From: Caryophanales bacterium UBA7057
Lineage (GTDB): Bacteria; Bacillota_I; Bacilli_A; RF39; UBA660
Direction: 5' to 3'
Assembly (NCBI GenBank): GCA_002493865.1
Contig: DLAC01000055.1
Coordinates: 1 to 11,243 of the forward strand
DNA: 11,243 nt
The stretch's first letter is position 1; each line of letters begins with the position of its first letter. The translations under genes and the position numbers were made by a program. Shown piece after piece: positions 1 to 5,127 of this stretch. The notes below the pieces were generated by a model. That model was not told where the DNA came from. It made no database searches and was given only the letters and a program-made list of their open reading frames with translations.

Positions 1-273
1 AGATATTTATTACTGGACAATATAGACTTATTAAAAGATAAATATAATGATGATTTATATAATCATTTTGTCAATGAATTTTATAATATTCTTAAAGAAG
101 CTAAAAGCAGAGAGATTTATCATAAAGCATCAAAATATATTAAAGCAATTTCAAAATTAAATCATGGTAATAATCTTGTAAATAATATAATATTGGAACT
201 GAAACAGTCCGAATATCAAAAATGTTCAGCATTATTTGATGAAATAGATAAGTCACTTAAAAATGAAGTATAG
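1..273 (+). CDS. C-terminal fragment of an unidentified protein (5' end outside window)
   Basis: Frame 1 is open from the first base to a TAG at 271-273 and gives 90 residues. The upstream part and the start lie outside the window. The fragment is hydrophilic, rich in Lys, Asn, Tyr and Leu, and looks entirely alpha-helical, with no membrane segment or cysteine cluster. The run around residues 40-60 (YHKASKYIKAISKL) followed by a final LFDEIDKSL helix loosely recalls the helical tails of SWIM-zinc-finger or DUF6880-type proteins. That resemblance is weak, and no diagnostic motif is present in this piece. I do not assign a function. Codon use is AT-rich like its neighbours, so there is no sign of transfer. 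Confidence 0.6.
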   Translation, partial: RYLLLDNIDLLKDKYNDDLYNHFVNEFYNILKEAKSREIYHKASKYIKAISKLNHGNNLVNNIILELKQSEYQKCSALFDEIDKSLKNEV

Positions 274-432
274 CAAGGATTATTAAAAAAAATTTATTAG
301 AATAAAATTTATTTATAAATGACAATTGCTACCCGAGTTTGACGGTGGCACAGGCAGTTAAAAAGAAAAATAAGCAAAATAATGTAGGGCTATGGATATA
401 CAATTAATAATATTCAAAATATAAAAGTGTTT
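274..432. other. AT-rich spacer with a GC-richer hairpin
   Basis: No convincing gene lies here. A short block at 327-357 is clearly GC-richer than the surrounding DNA. It can fold as TGCTACC (327-333) against GGTGGCA (344-350), seven pairs including one G-U, with a 10-nt loop. Frame 3 is open for about 35 codons across it (306-410) but has no start codon or ribosome binding site. It could be the remnant of a decayed gene end, a small structured RNA, or chance. I see no family signature. Confidence 0.3.
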
Positions 433-462
433 GAAAACTCTATCATAAAGTTCTCTTTTTTT
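433..462 (+). terminator. Weak candidate intrinsic terminator
   Basis: GAAAACT (433-439) pairs with AGTTCTC (449-455) at six of seven positions around a 9-nt loop. Seven T residues follow (456-462). The stem is AT-rich and contains a mismatch, so it would be weak. It would end transcripts coming from the partial gene at the window start, and it sits just before the promoter of the lipoprotein operon. Confidence 0.35.
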
Positions 463-480
463 GAATATGAATCTATTTTG

Positions 481-496
481 ATTGATATCTATCAAT
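481..496. promoter_or_regulatory. FNR-box-like palindrome over the -35 region (candidate operator)
   Basis: ATTGATA (481-487) is repeated as its exact reverse complement TATCAAT (490-496) with two bases between. The core reads TTGAT-N4-ATCAA, which equals the classical binding consensus of FNR, a CRP/FNR-family oxygen regulator in E. coli. It covers the -35 box and the start of the spacer, a position from which a bound protein would more likely repress than activate. No regulator gene is visible in the window, so the identity of the binding protein is inference. Confidence 0.45.
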
Positions 497-511
497 GAGG
501 AATGTTATAAT
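482..511 (+). promoter_or_regulatory. Promoter of the lipoprotein-acyltransferase operon
   Basis: The -35 box is TTGATA (482-487), followed by an 18-nt spacer and TATAAT (506-511). A TG at 503-504 makes the -10 an extended type. Transcription would start near 518, only about 13 nt before the ATG at 531. The AGGAGG ribosome binding site (520-525) is therefore almost at the 5' end of the mRNA. Confidence 0.7.
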
Positions 512-530
512 TGAATCATAGGAGGAGAAT

Positions 531-1037
531 ATGAAAAAGTTTAAATTAATTTTAGTGACAATTACCTTAATATTTTCAGCATGTTTAATATCTGGTTGTA
601 GCCAGAATAAAGAAGTAAAAGAAGATACAAATCAAAAGGAAGAAAAAAAATCAGTTGCTGGAGTTTTAACCCAACAGTTTAAAGATGAAATTAAAAACGA
701 AAATGATATTCAAAAGGTGGCAACTTCCATCGCTAAAAATAAAGTGTTGCCCATTGAAGTGGATGTTTCAGTACTTGGAAAAGAAGACTATATCAGCGGA
801 TTTCAAACTGAAATTAAGGGTTTTGATCAAGCAGTTGTGATTCGTCCAATGATTGGATCAATTCCATTTATAGCATACATTTTTGAAACAGAAGATGCTG
901 ATGGGTTTTCCAAAAAATTAAAATCAAATGCCGATTTAAGATGGAATATTTGTACAGAAGCGGACGATATGGAAGTAGCAGTCGTTGATCATTATGTGTT
1001 CTTTGTCATGTCACCAAAAAGCTTTGATCAAGAGTAG
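531..1037 (+). CDS. Small secreted lipoprotein, DUF4358-like
   Basis: The protein has 168 residues. A type II signal peptide is clear: Lys residues at 2, 3 and 5, a hydrophobic core, and the lipobox ISGC with Cys23 as the lipidation site. It should therefore be anchored to the outer face of the cell membrane. A charged, Lys/Glu-rich linker (about 24-42) leads into a folded domain (about 70-165). The domain's size and layout, with an N-terminal LPIEVDV segment, a central IFETEDADGFSKKL helix and a final VVDHYVFFVMSP strand, recall the DUF4358 family. I make that match from memory and it is tentative. The start is fixed by AGGAGG five bases upstream. The stop codon touches the ribosome binding site of the acyltransferase gene, so the two are probably translationally coupled and work together at the envelope. 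The biochemical role is unknown. Confidence 0.8.
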   Translation: MKKFKLILVTITLIFSACLISGCSQNKEVKEDTNQKEEKKSVAGVLTQQFKDEIKNENDIQKVATSIAKNKVLPIEVDVSVLGKEDYISGFQTEIKGFDQAVVIRPMIGSIPFIAYIFETEDADGFSKKLKSNADLRWNICTEADDMEVAVVDHYVFFVMSPKSFDQE

Positions 1038-1045
1038 GATATTAT

Positions 1046-1981
1046 ATGCAAAATAAAAAAACAATCATGTCAGTTTCTGCACTTATGATTTTGATCTTTC
1101 ATCTATGGATTTATGTAACCCATTCACAAATTGAAATGTATCTCAGACAGTTATGTGTCATTGGTGTAGATTTATTTTTCTTTGTTTCAGCTTATTCCAT
1201 TGCTAGAAGAGAGAAAATCGACTATAAAAACTTTATCGTGGATAGATTTCGTAAAGTTTATCTAAAGTTTATGATATTCTCAATGATTGGAACATTATAT
1301 TTTGATTGGGGTCTTACTAAATTTATAAAAATTATTTTTGGAATCGAATTATTTGAAAAAGGTGGAGGAGCATTTCTATGGTTTTTACCAGGAATTATGT
1401 TGGTTTATTTAATATTACCATTATATAAGAAAATAGATTCTAAGTATCCAAAATGGACTCCTTTTATAACAATCTTGCTATACTCATCACTATCAATAAT
1501 AATTAGTTCATTTACTACGTACCAGAATTTGTTTATTTTAACTAACCGAATACCAATCATTTTACTAGGGTATTATTTTGCAAAATATGATATTTTTAAG
1601 ATTTTAAACAATCATCAGGTAAACTATTGGATCACAGCAATTACTACTTTTATGTTTGGAATCTTAATTTCATATTTTTCCTATGTAACCCATTTTAGAG
1701 TTTTTTGGTATAAGGATTTGTTCTATATCTTGTATATTCCATTATGCATTGGACTCATTCTGTTATTAGATAAAATAAAGACAAATAAGTTGAGTGAATT
1801 GGTAGGTTCTGTTACTTTAGAATTATATGCCCTTCAAATGATATTTGGATTTCCATTGGCAAATCAGATGTTTCAATATACGAACATGAAATTATTAAGT
1901 AATCTGCTCACAATTGTGATTTTAGTTATGATGTCAATTGTGATACAGCGTATATTGGATTTAAAAGATAAATTCAAATGA
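1046..1981 (+). CDS. Acyltransferase-3 family integral membrane protein
   Basis: This 311-residue polytopic protein has about ten hydrophobic segments and belongs to the acyltransferase-3 (OafA/YrhL-like) family. Such enzymes transfer acyl, often acetyl, groups to extracellular polysaccharides, peptidoglycan, lipids or antibiotics. Visible family landmarks are His19 in LMILIFHLW (the catalytic-type His of helix 1), GVDLFFFVSAYSI (40-52), RFRKVYLKF (67-75) and LWFLPGIMLVYLILP (111-125). One oddity is position 8, which is Met where many members carry the Arg of the R-x10-H motif. The N-terminus is also short. The start is supported by a weak AGTAGGAT site overlapping the lipoprotein stop, eight bases away, which suggests translational coupling. 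The gene ends in TGA, showing that TGA is a stop here. The acceptor cannot be told from sequence; adjacency to the lipoprotein and to a glycosyltransferase fits a surface glycan or glycolipid. Confidence 0.85.
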   Translation: MQNKKTIMSVSALMILIFHLWIYVTHSQIEMYLRQLCVIGVDLFFFVSAYSIARREKIDYKNFIVDRFRKVYLKFMIFSMIGTLYFDWGLTKFIKIIFGIELFEKGGGAFLWFLPGIMLVYLILPLYKKIDSKYPKWTPFITILLYSSLSIIISSFTTYQNLFILTNRIPIILLGYYFAKYDIFKILNNHQVNYWITAITTFMFGILISYFSYVTHFRVFWYKDLFYILYIPLCIGLILLLDKIKTNKLSELVGSVTLELYALQMIFGFPLANQMFQYTNMKLLSNLLTIVILVMMSIVIQRILDLKDKFK

Positions 1982-1994
1982 AATGCTAATATTA

Positions 1995-2027
1995 GAAGCG
2001 AATACTAAATCGCTTTCTTTTCTTTTA
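1995..2027 (+). terminator. Candidate intrinsic terminator after the acyltransferase gene
   Basis: GAAGCGA (1995-2001) pairs with TCGCTTT (2010-2016), including one G-U, around an 8-nt loop. It is followed by a T-rich tract interrupted by single C residues. The short stem and imperfect T-run suggest partial termination. Confidence 0.5.
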
Positions 2028-2059
2028 TAAAAAAATATAAAAAAAATTACAAAATTATC

Positions 2060-2088
2060 TTTCAAGAACTATCTTTTTTTGGTATCAT
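2060..2088 (+). promoter_or_regulatory. Candidate promoter of the PMT gene
   Basis: TTTCAA (2060-2065), a 17-nt spacer and TATCAT (2083-2088) form a modest sigma-A-type promoter. The same -35 and the same spacing recur before the kinase gene at 3876-3904, inside a longer shared block. TATCAT is also one arm of a 6-bp dyad with ATGATA (2094-2099), loop TATAG, which reaches the AGGAGG ribosome binding site (2099-2104). This could be an operator or a small leader hairpin. Confidence 0.5.
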
Positions 2089-2109
2089 TATAGATGATAG
2101 GAGGCTATT

Positions 2110-3834
2110 ATGAAAAAAGAAAAATCAAAATTTGGTCAATTTTGGAGCAAATTTAGTGATACTACTAGAGAACTTCATCAAACAGATTGGGTGATTATTG
2201 GGATTCTCGTTTTAATTTATGGAGTCATTGCTTTCACTAATTTAGGATCTACCAAAAACCCCCAAACTTTTTATGAGTTCCAGTCATCAGAAGATGAAGT
2301 GGTTTTCACAGTGGGGGAGACAGCGAAAAACATTTCTAAAATTCGGATGTATGCAGGAGATATCAATGGAAACTATAATGTTTATGTTTCTTTAGATAAT
2401 CAAACATATACCCATATTAATACATTAGAACAAGGAATGTCTTTTGCTTGGAATGACTTCGAGATTAATCAAGATTTAAGATTTATTAAATTAGTTTCAG
2501 AAACACCAAATATATTTTTAGGTGAAATTCAACTTTATGATAACTATGGGGCAAAAGTAACAGCAACAGCAGTGAATGAAGGTGCCAAACAATTGGTAGA
2601 TGAACCAAATATGGTTCCAGCAACGATTAGTTTCAAGAACAGTGCATACTTTGATGAAATTTATTTTGCGAGAAGTGCTTATGAATATGTTCATGGTATG
2701 AGTGTTATGGAGTGGGTACATCCACCACTAGGAAAATTAATTCAAGCAATTCCAATTGCAATTTTCGGAATGTCACCATTCTTTTACCGATTGATGGGGG
2801 CTCTTGCTGGACTTCTAATGATTCCAGTAATGTATGCTTTAGGAAAAACGATTTTTAAAGATCGTCGTTATGGATTATTAGCAGCCTTACTGATGATGTT
2901 TGATAACTTCCATTTTGCACAATCTAGAATGGGAACTGTAGATACATTCTTAGTACTATTCATTATGTTATCCGCATTATTTATGTTTAAGTACATTCTA
3001 TTAGAGAAAAAAGCACCTCTTCAAAAGAAATTCCTATATTTAGGACTTTCAGGATTATTTATTGGCTGTAGTATTGCTACCAAGTGGACAGGACTTTATG
3101 CAGGACTTGCTTTAGCGATTGCCTTTTTCGTAGATTTATTCTTTAAATATAAATATAGAAGAAGAAATAGTGAAGAAGATAAAAAGGATCTTTTAAAGAT
3201 TATAGGATTCTGTGTATTAGTATTTGTGGTTGTACCAGTTTTAATTTATTTCTTATCATACCTATTATTTCCAAATGTATATCCAAGTCGTGTAGACAGT
3301 GTTTCCAAAGTATTTGATCAAATGCATGGAATGTATGACTATCATTCAGGGTTGACGGAAGAGCATCCATTCTCATCAAAATGGTTTACATGGCCACTAA
3401 TGCAACGACCTGTTTGGTATTATGTTGGATACCTAGGAAATTCAATGCGTGGTACTATTTCCGGAATTGGAAACCCTGCAATTTGGTGGTTTGGAATTAT
3501 CGCTAGTATTTTTGCTCTAATTTCAGCAATCATTAAAAGAGATAAAGAAAATGGATATATTGTTTTATTTATCCTTTGTAGTTGGCTACCATACTTATTC
3601 ATTGGAAGAGTAATGTTTATGTATCATTTCTTTCCAACATTACCATTTTGGATTTTGGCAATTGTTTCTTTGATGAAATTCTTAACAGAAAAAATAAAAA
3701 ATAATAGTGTTTATGTATTTTACATTGCTGTTGTCATATTATTCTTTACTTATTTTTATCCAGCAGTAAGCGGAATGCCAGTTTCTAATAAATACTTAGA
3801 TACGTTACTTTGGTTTAAATCTTGGTATTTCTAA
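2110..3834 (+). CDS. Protein O-mannosyltransferase family (GT39/PMT) membrane enzyme
   Basis: The 574-residue polytopic protein belongs to the dolichyl/polyprenyl-phosphate-mannose:protein mannosyltransferase family. These enzymes transfer a sugar from a lipid-phosphate carrier to Ser/Thr of exported proteins on the outer membrane face. Hallmarks seen: the catalytic DE pair at Asp182-Glu183 in AYFDEIYFARSAYEY, HPPLGK (204-209), the DNFHFAQSRMGTVDTF block (265-280), KWTGLYAG (325-332), and a C-terminal half with SSKWFTWPLMQRPVWYY (422-438) and further membrane helices. The first helix spans about 27-43. In the classic family the DE motif follows almost at once; here about 130 residues (roughly 48-178) lie between them. 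That stretch is beta-rich with a discoidin-like look (YNVYVSLDNQTYTHINT, then RFIKLVSE and LGEIQLYDNYG). The start is set by AGGAGG five bases upstream. The sugar and acceptor are inferred; the Thr/Pro-stalk protein at 5128 is a plausible substrate. Confidence 0.88.
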   Translation: MKKEKSKFGQFWSKFSDTTRELHQTDWVIIGILVLIYGVIAFTNLGSTKNPQTFYEFQSSEDEVVFTVGETAKNISKIRMYAGDINGNYNVYVSLDNQTYTHINTLEQGMSFAWNDFEINQDLRFIKLVSETPNIFLGEIQLYDNYGAKVTATAVNEGAKQLVDEPNMVPATISFKNSAYFDEIYFARSAYEYVHGMSVMEWVHPPLGKLIQAIPIAIFGMSPFFYRLMGALAGLLMIPVMYALGKTIFKDRRYGLLAALLMMFDNFHFAQSRMGTVDTFLVLFIMLSALFMFKYILLEKKAPLQKKFLYLGLSGLFIGCSIATKWTGLYAGLALAIAFFVDLFFKYKYRRRNSEEDKKDLLKIIGFCVLVFVVVPVLIYFLSYLLFPNVYPSRVDSVSKVFDQMHGMYDYHSGLTEEHPFSSKWFTWPLMQRPVWYYVGYLGNSMRGTISGIGNPAIWWFGIIASIFALISAIIKRDKENGYIVLFILCSWLPYLFIGRVMFMYHFFPTLPFWILAIVSLMKFLTEKIKNNSVYVFYIAVVILFFTYFYPAVSGMPVSNKYLDTLLWFKSWYF

Positions 3835-3867
3835 ATGTAAAAATTAAAAAAATTTTGAAAAAAAAGA

Positions 3868-3896
3868 GAATTGTCTTTCAAGATAATTCCTTTTTT
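3868..3896 (+). terminator. Intrinsic terminator after the PMT gene
   Basis: GAATTGTCTT (3868-3877) pairs with AAGATAATTC (3880-3889), with one G-U. The tip would open to a four-base loop. One C and then six T residues follow (3891-3896), and an A-tract lies upstream. The element overlaps the next promoter, so termination and initiation are packed into the same 40 bases. Confidence 0.7.
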
Positions 3897-3904
3897 GTTA
3901 TAAT
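3876..3904 (+). promoter_or_regulatory. Promoter of the kinase-Smr operon
   Basis: TTTCAA (3876-3881), a 17-nt spacer and a perfect TATAAT (3899-3904). Transcription would begin near 3911, inside the ribosome binding site, leaving a leader of about ten bases. The -35 lies inside the stem of the preceding terminator. Confidence 0.6.
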
Positions 3905-3910
3905 ACTAAT

Positions 3911-3916
3911 AGGTGG
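3911..3916 (+). promoter_or_regulatory. Ribosome binding site that fixes the kinase start at 3922
   Basis: AGGTGG lies five bases before the ATG at 3922. An in-frame GTG at 3913 is part of this very site and has no site of its own, so it is not the start. The N-terminus MQKIICIGHAAYD from 3922 is the normal first strand of PfkB kinases. Confidence 0.8.
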
Positions 3917-3921
3917 TATAT

Positions 3922-4839
3922 ATGCAAAAGATAATATGCATTGGACATGCCGCATATGATATAACGTTACCGATGGAATTCTATCCAATAGAAAATACGA
4001 AAATGAGGATTGCACCAGGAGTAGAATGTGGTGGTGGAGCTGCTGCAAATGCCGCTTATTTACTATCGAAATGGGGAATGGATACTTCGTTTATAGGAAT
4101 GGTTGGCAACGACTTATACGGAAGCCGAATTAAAGAAGAATTCAAAGCGATTGGTACGAACATTGATTATTTAGAAACTTCGAAAGACTTTCATACAAGT
4201 ACAAGCTATATTCTAGCGAATCTTGAAAATGGAAGTCGGACAATCATCGTTTCTAGAGATAAAAATCAATATGTAGAAAATCGAAAATTTGATTTTTCTC
4301 CAACAGGGATTCTAGTCGATGGGGAAGAACCAGAGGTGTCTTTACACCTACTTACTCAGTATCCAGAATGTATCAGTGTGATTGATGCAGGAAATTTAAA
4401 GCCTGGTATTATCAAACTCTGCCCGTATGTACAATATCTTGTTTGTTCGAAAGACTTTGCTGAAGAGTATACAAATGAAAAAATTCAAGTGGAAGATATA
4501 AATACACTTTTAAAAGTCTATCAAAAAATAAGAAATGATTTTCACAATACGGTAGTAATCACGCTTGGTTCGGATGGCTCTTTTACAGTAATTGATGAAA
4601 AACCGATAGTTATTCCTACCTTGCACATTGAAAAACCAGTAGATTCTACGGCAGCAGGAGATATTTTTCATGGAGCGTTTACTTATTTCATCTGTAATGG
4701 ATATTCATTATATGATACAGTTCTTCTTTCAAATATTGCAGGTGCTTTATCTGTCATGGAGTTAGGTGGAAAAAATTCAATGCCTGAATTAGATAAAGTA
4801 TTAGAGTGGAAGGATAGAATTTATCATGAACGTTCCTAG
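3922..4839 (+). CDS. PfkB/ribokinase-family sugar kinase
   Basis: From the ATG at 3922 the protein has 305 residues, normal for cytosolic PfkB kinases, which phosphorylate sugars or nucleosides with ATP. It opens with MQKIICIGHAAYDITLP, carries the glycine-rich substrate-lid region CGGGAAANAAYLLSKWG (36-52) and FIGMVGNDLYGSRI (57-70), and has the PfkB signature DSTAAGDIFHGAF (241-253). Within that signature Asp247 is the expected catalytic base and AAGD forms the anion hole. VVITLGSDGS (211-220) is the nucleotide-side strand. The usual TGAGD reads TAAGD, a tolerated variant. The substrate cannot be deduced: the lid region is not diagnostic and no transporter or pathway gene is adjacent. The 3' end overlaps the Smr gene by 14 bases, so the two are co-translated. 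Confidence 0.88.
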   Translation: MQKIICIGHAAYDITLPMEFYPIENTKMRIAPGVECGGGAAANAAYLLSKWGMDTSFIGMVGNDLYGSRIKEEFKAIGTNIDYLETSKDFHTSTSYILANLENGSRTIIVSRDKNQYVENRKFDFSPTGILVDGEEPEVSLHLLTQYPECISVIDAGNLKPGIIKLCPYVQYLVCSKDFAEEYTNEKIQVEDINTLLKVYQKIRNDFHNTVVITLGSDGSFTVIDEKPIVIPTLHIEKPVDSTAAGDIFHGAFTYFICNGYSLYDTVLLSNIAGALSVMELGGKNSMPELDKVLEWKDRIYHERS

Positions 4840-5077
4840 TTTAGATCTTCATGGAATGGACCGTGAAATCACAAGAATTCTTGTAAAAGAATTTATTAGA
4901 GATCATTATAAAATGGGATACGAAAAAGTAATCATCATTCATGGAATCGGTACAGGCGTTTTAAAAAATACAGTCAGGGAAGTCTTGGCAAAAGAAAAAC
5001 TAGTAGAAAATTTTTACCTAGATTTTTTTAATATTGGTACTACGGTGGTAACACTGAAAAAAAATATTGACAAATAA
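4826..5077 (+). CDS. Stand-alone Smr-domain protein
   Basis: The 83-residue protein is almost wholly one Smr (small MutS-related) domain. LDLHG (6-10) matches the LDxH motif and HGIGTGVLK (39-47) the HGxG motif, both typical of Smr nucleic-acid-binding or nicking domains. The ending IGTTVVTLKK matches the last strand, seen in MutS2 as GxGxTxVxL. In MutS2 this module sits at the C-terminus after an ATPase and a coiled coil; nothing of those parts lies upstream, so this is a free-standing Smr protein. It starts inside the end of the kinase gene (14-base overlap, +1 frame) with AAGGAT about ten bases upstream. A functional tie to the kinase is not known. The -35 box of the next promoter lies within its last codons. 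Confidence 0.85.
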   Translation: MNVPSLDLHGMDREITRILVKEFIRDHYKMGYEKVIIIHGIGTGVLKNTVREVLAKEKLVENFYLDFFNIGTTVVTLKKNIDK

Positions 5078-5095
5078 TTTGGTTTGTGTTAAAAT
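5067..5095 (+). promoter_or_regulatory. Strong promoter of the surface-protein operon
   Basis: A perfect TTGACA (5067-5072), a 17-nt spacer and TAAAAT (5090-5095), with TG at 5087-5088 as an extended -10. The -35 lies inside the Smr coding sequence, and no terminator separates the two genes, so some read-through is likely. This is one of the two best promoters in the window. Confidence 0.8.
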
Positions 5096-5114
5096 ATGGC
5101 ACATATTAACCAAA
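5078..5114. promoter_or_regulatory. Inverted repeat bracketing the -10 box
   Basis: TTTGGTT (5078-5084) recurs as its exact reverse complement AACCAAA (5108-5114). The arms are 23 bases apart and lie either side of the -10 box and predicted start site. Such a layout could bind a dimeric repressor, but the wide spacing makes chance a real alternative. Confidence 0.25.
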
Positions 5115-5127
5115 GGGGGAGAATTAT

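Noticed and set aside
306..410. Short open frame of about 35 codons in the first spacer as a gene
   Set aside because: It has no start codon, no ribosome binding site and no recognisable family; kept only as a possible remnant.
1979..1981. Mycoplasma-type genetic code (TGA as Trp), suggested by the low GC
   Set aside because: TGA ends the acyltransferase gene at the expected place and all tryptophans in the recognised genes are TGG.
3913..3921. GTG at 3913 as the start of the PfkB kinase
   Set aside because: It is part of the AGGTGG ribosome binding site of the ATG at 3922.
4826..5077. Smr gene as a degraded MutS2 remnant
   Set aside because: The upstream DNA encodes a complete kinase with no MutS2 ATPase traces, and the Smr gene has its own start and intact motifs.
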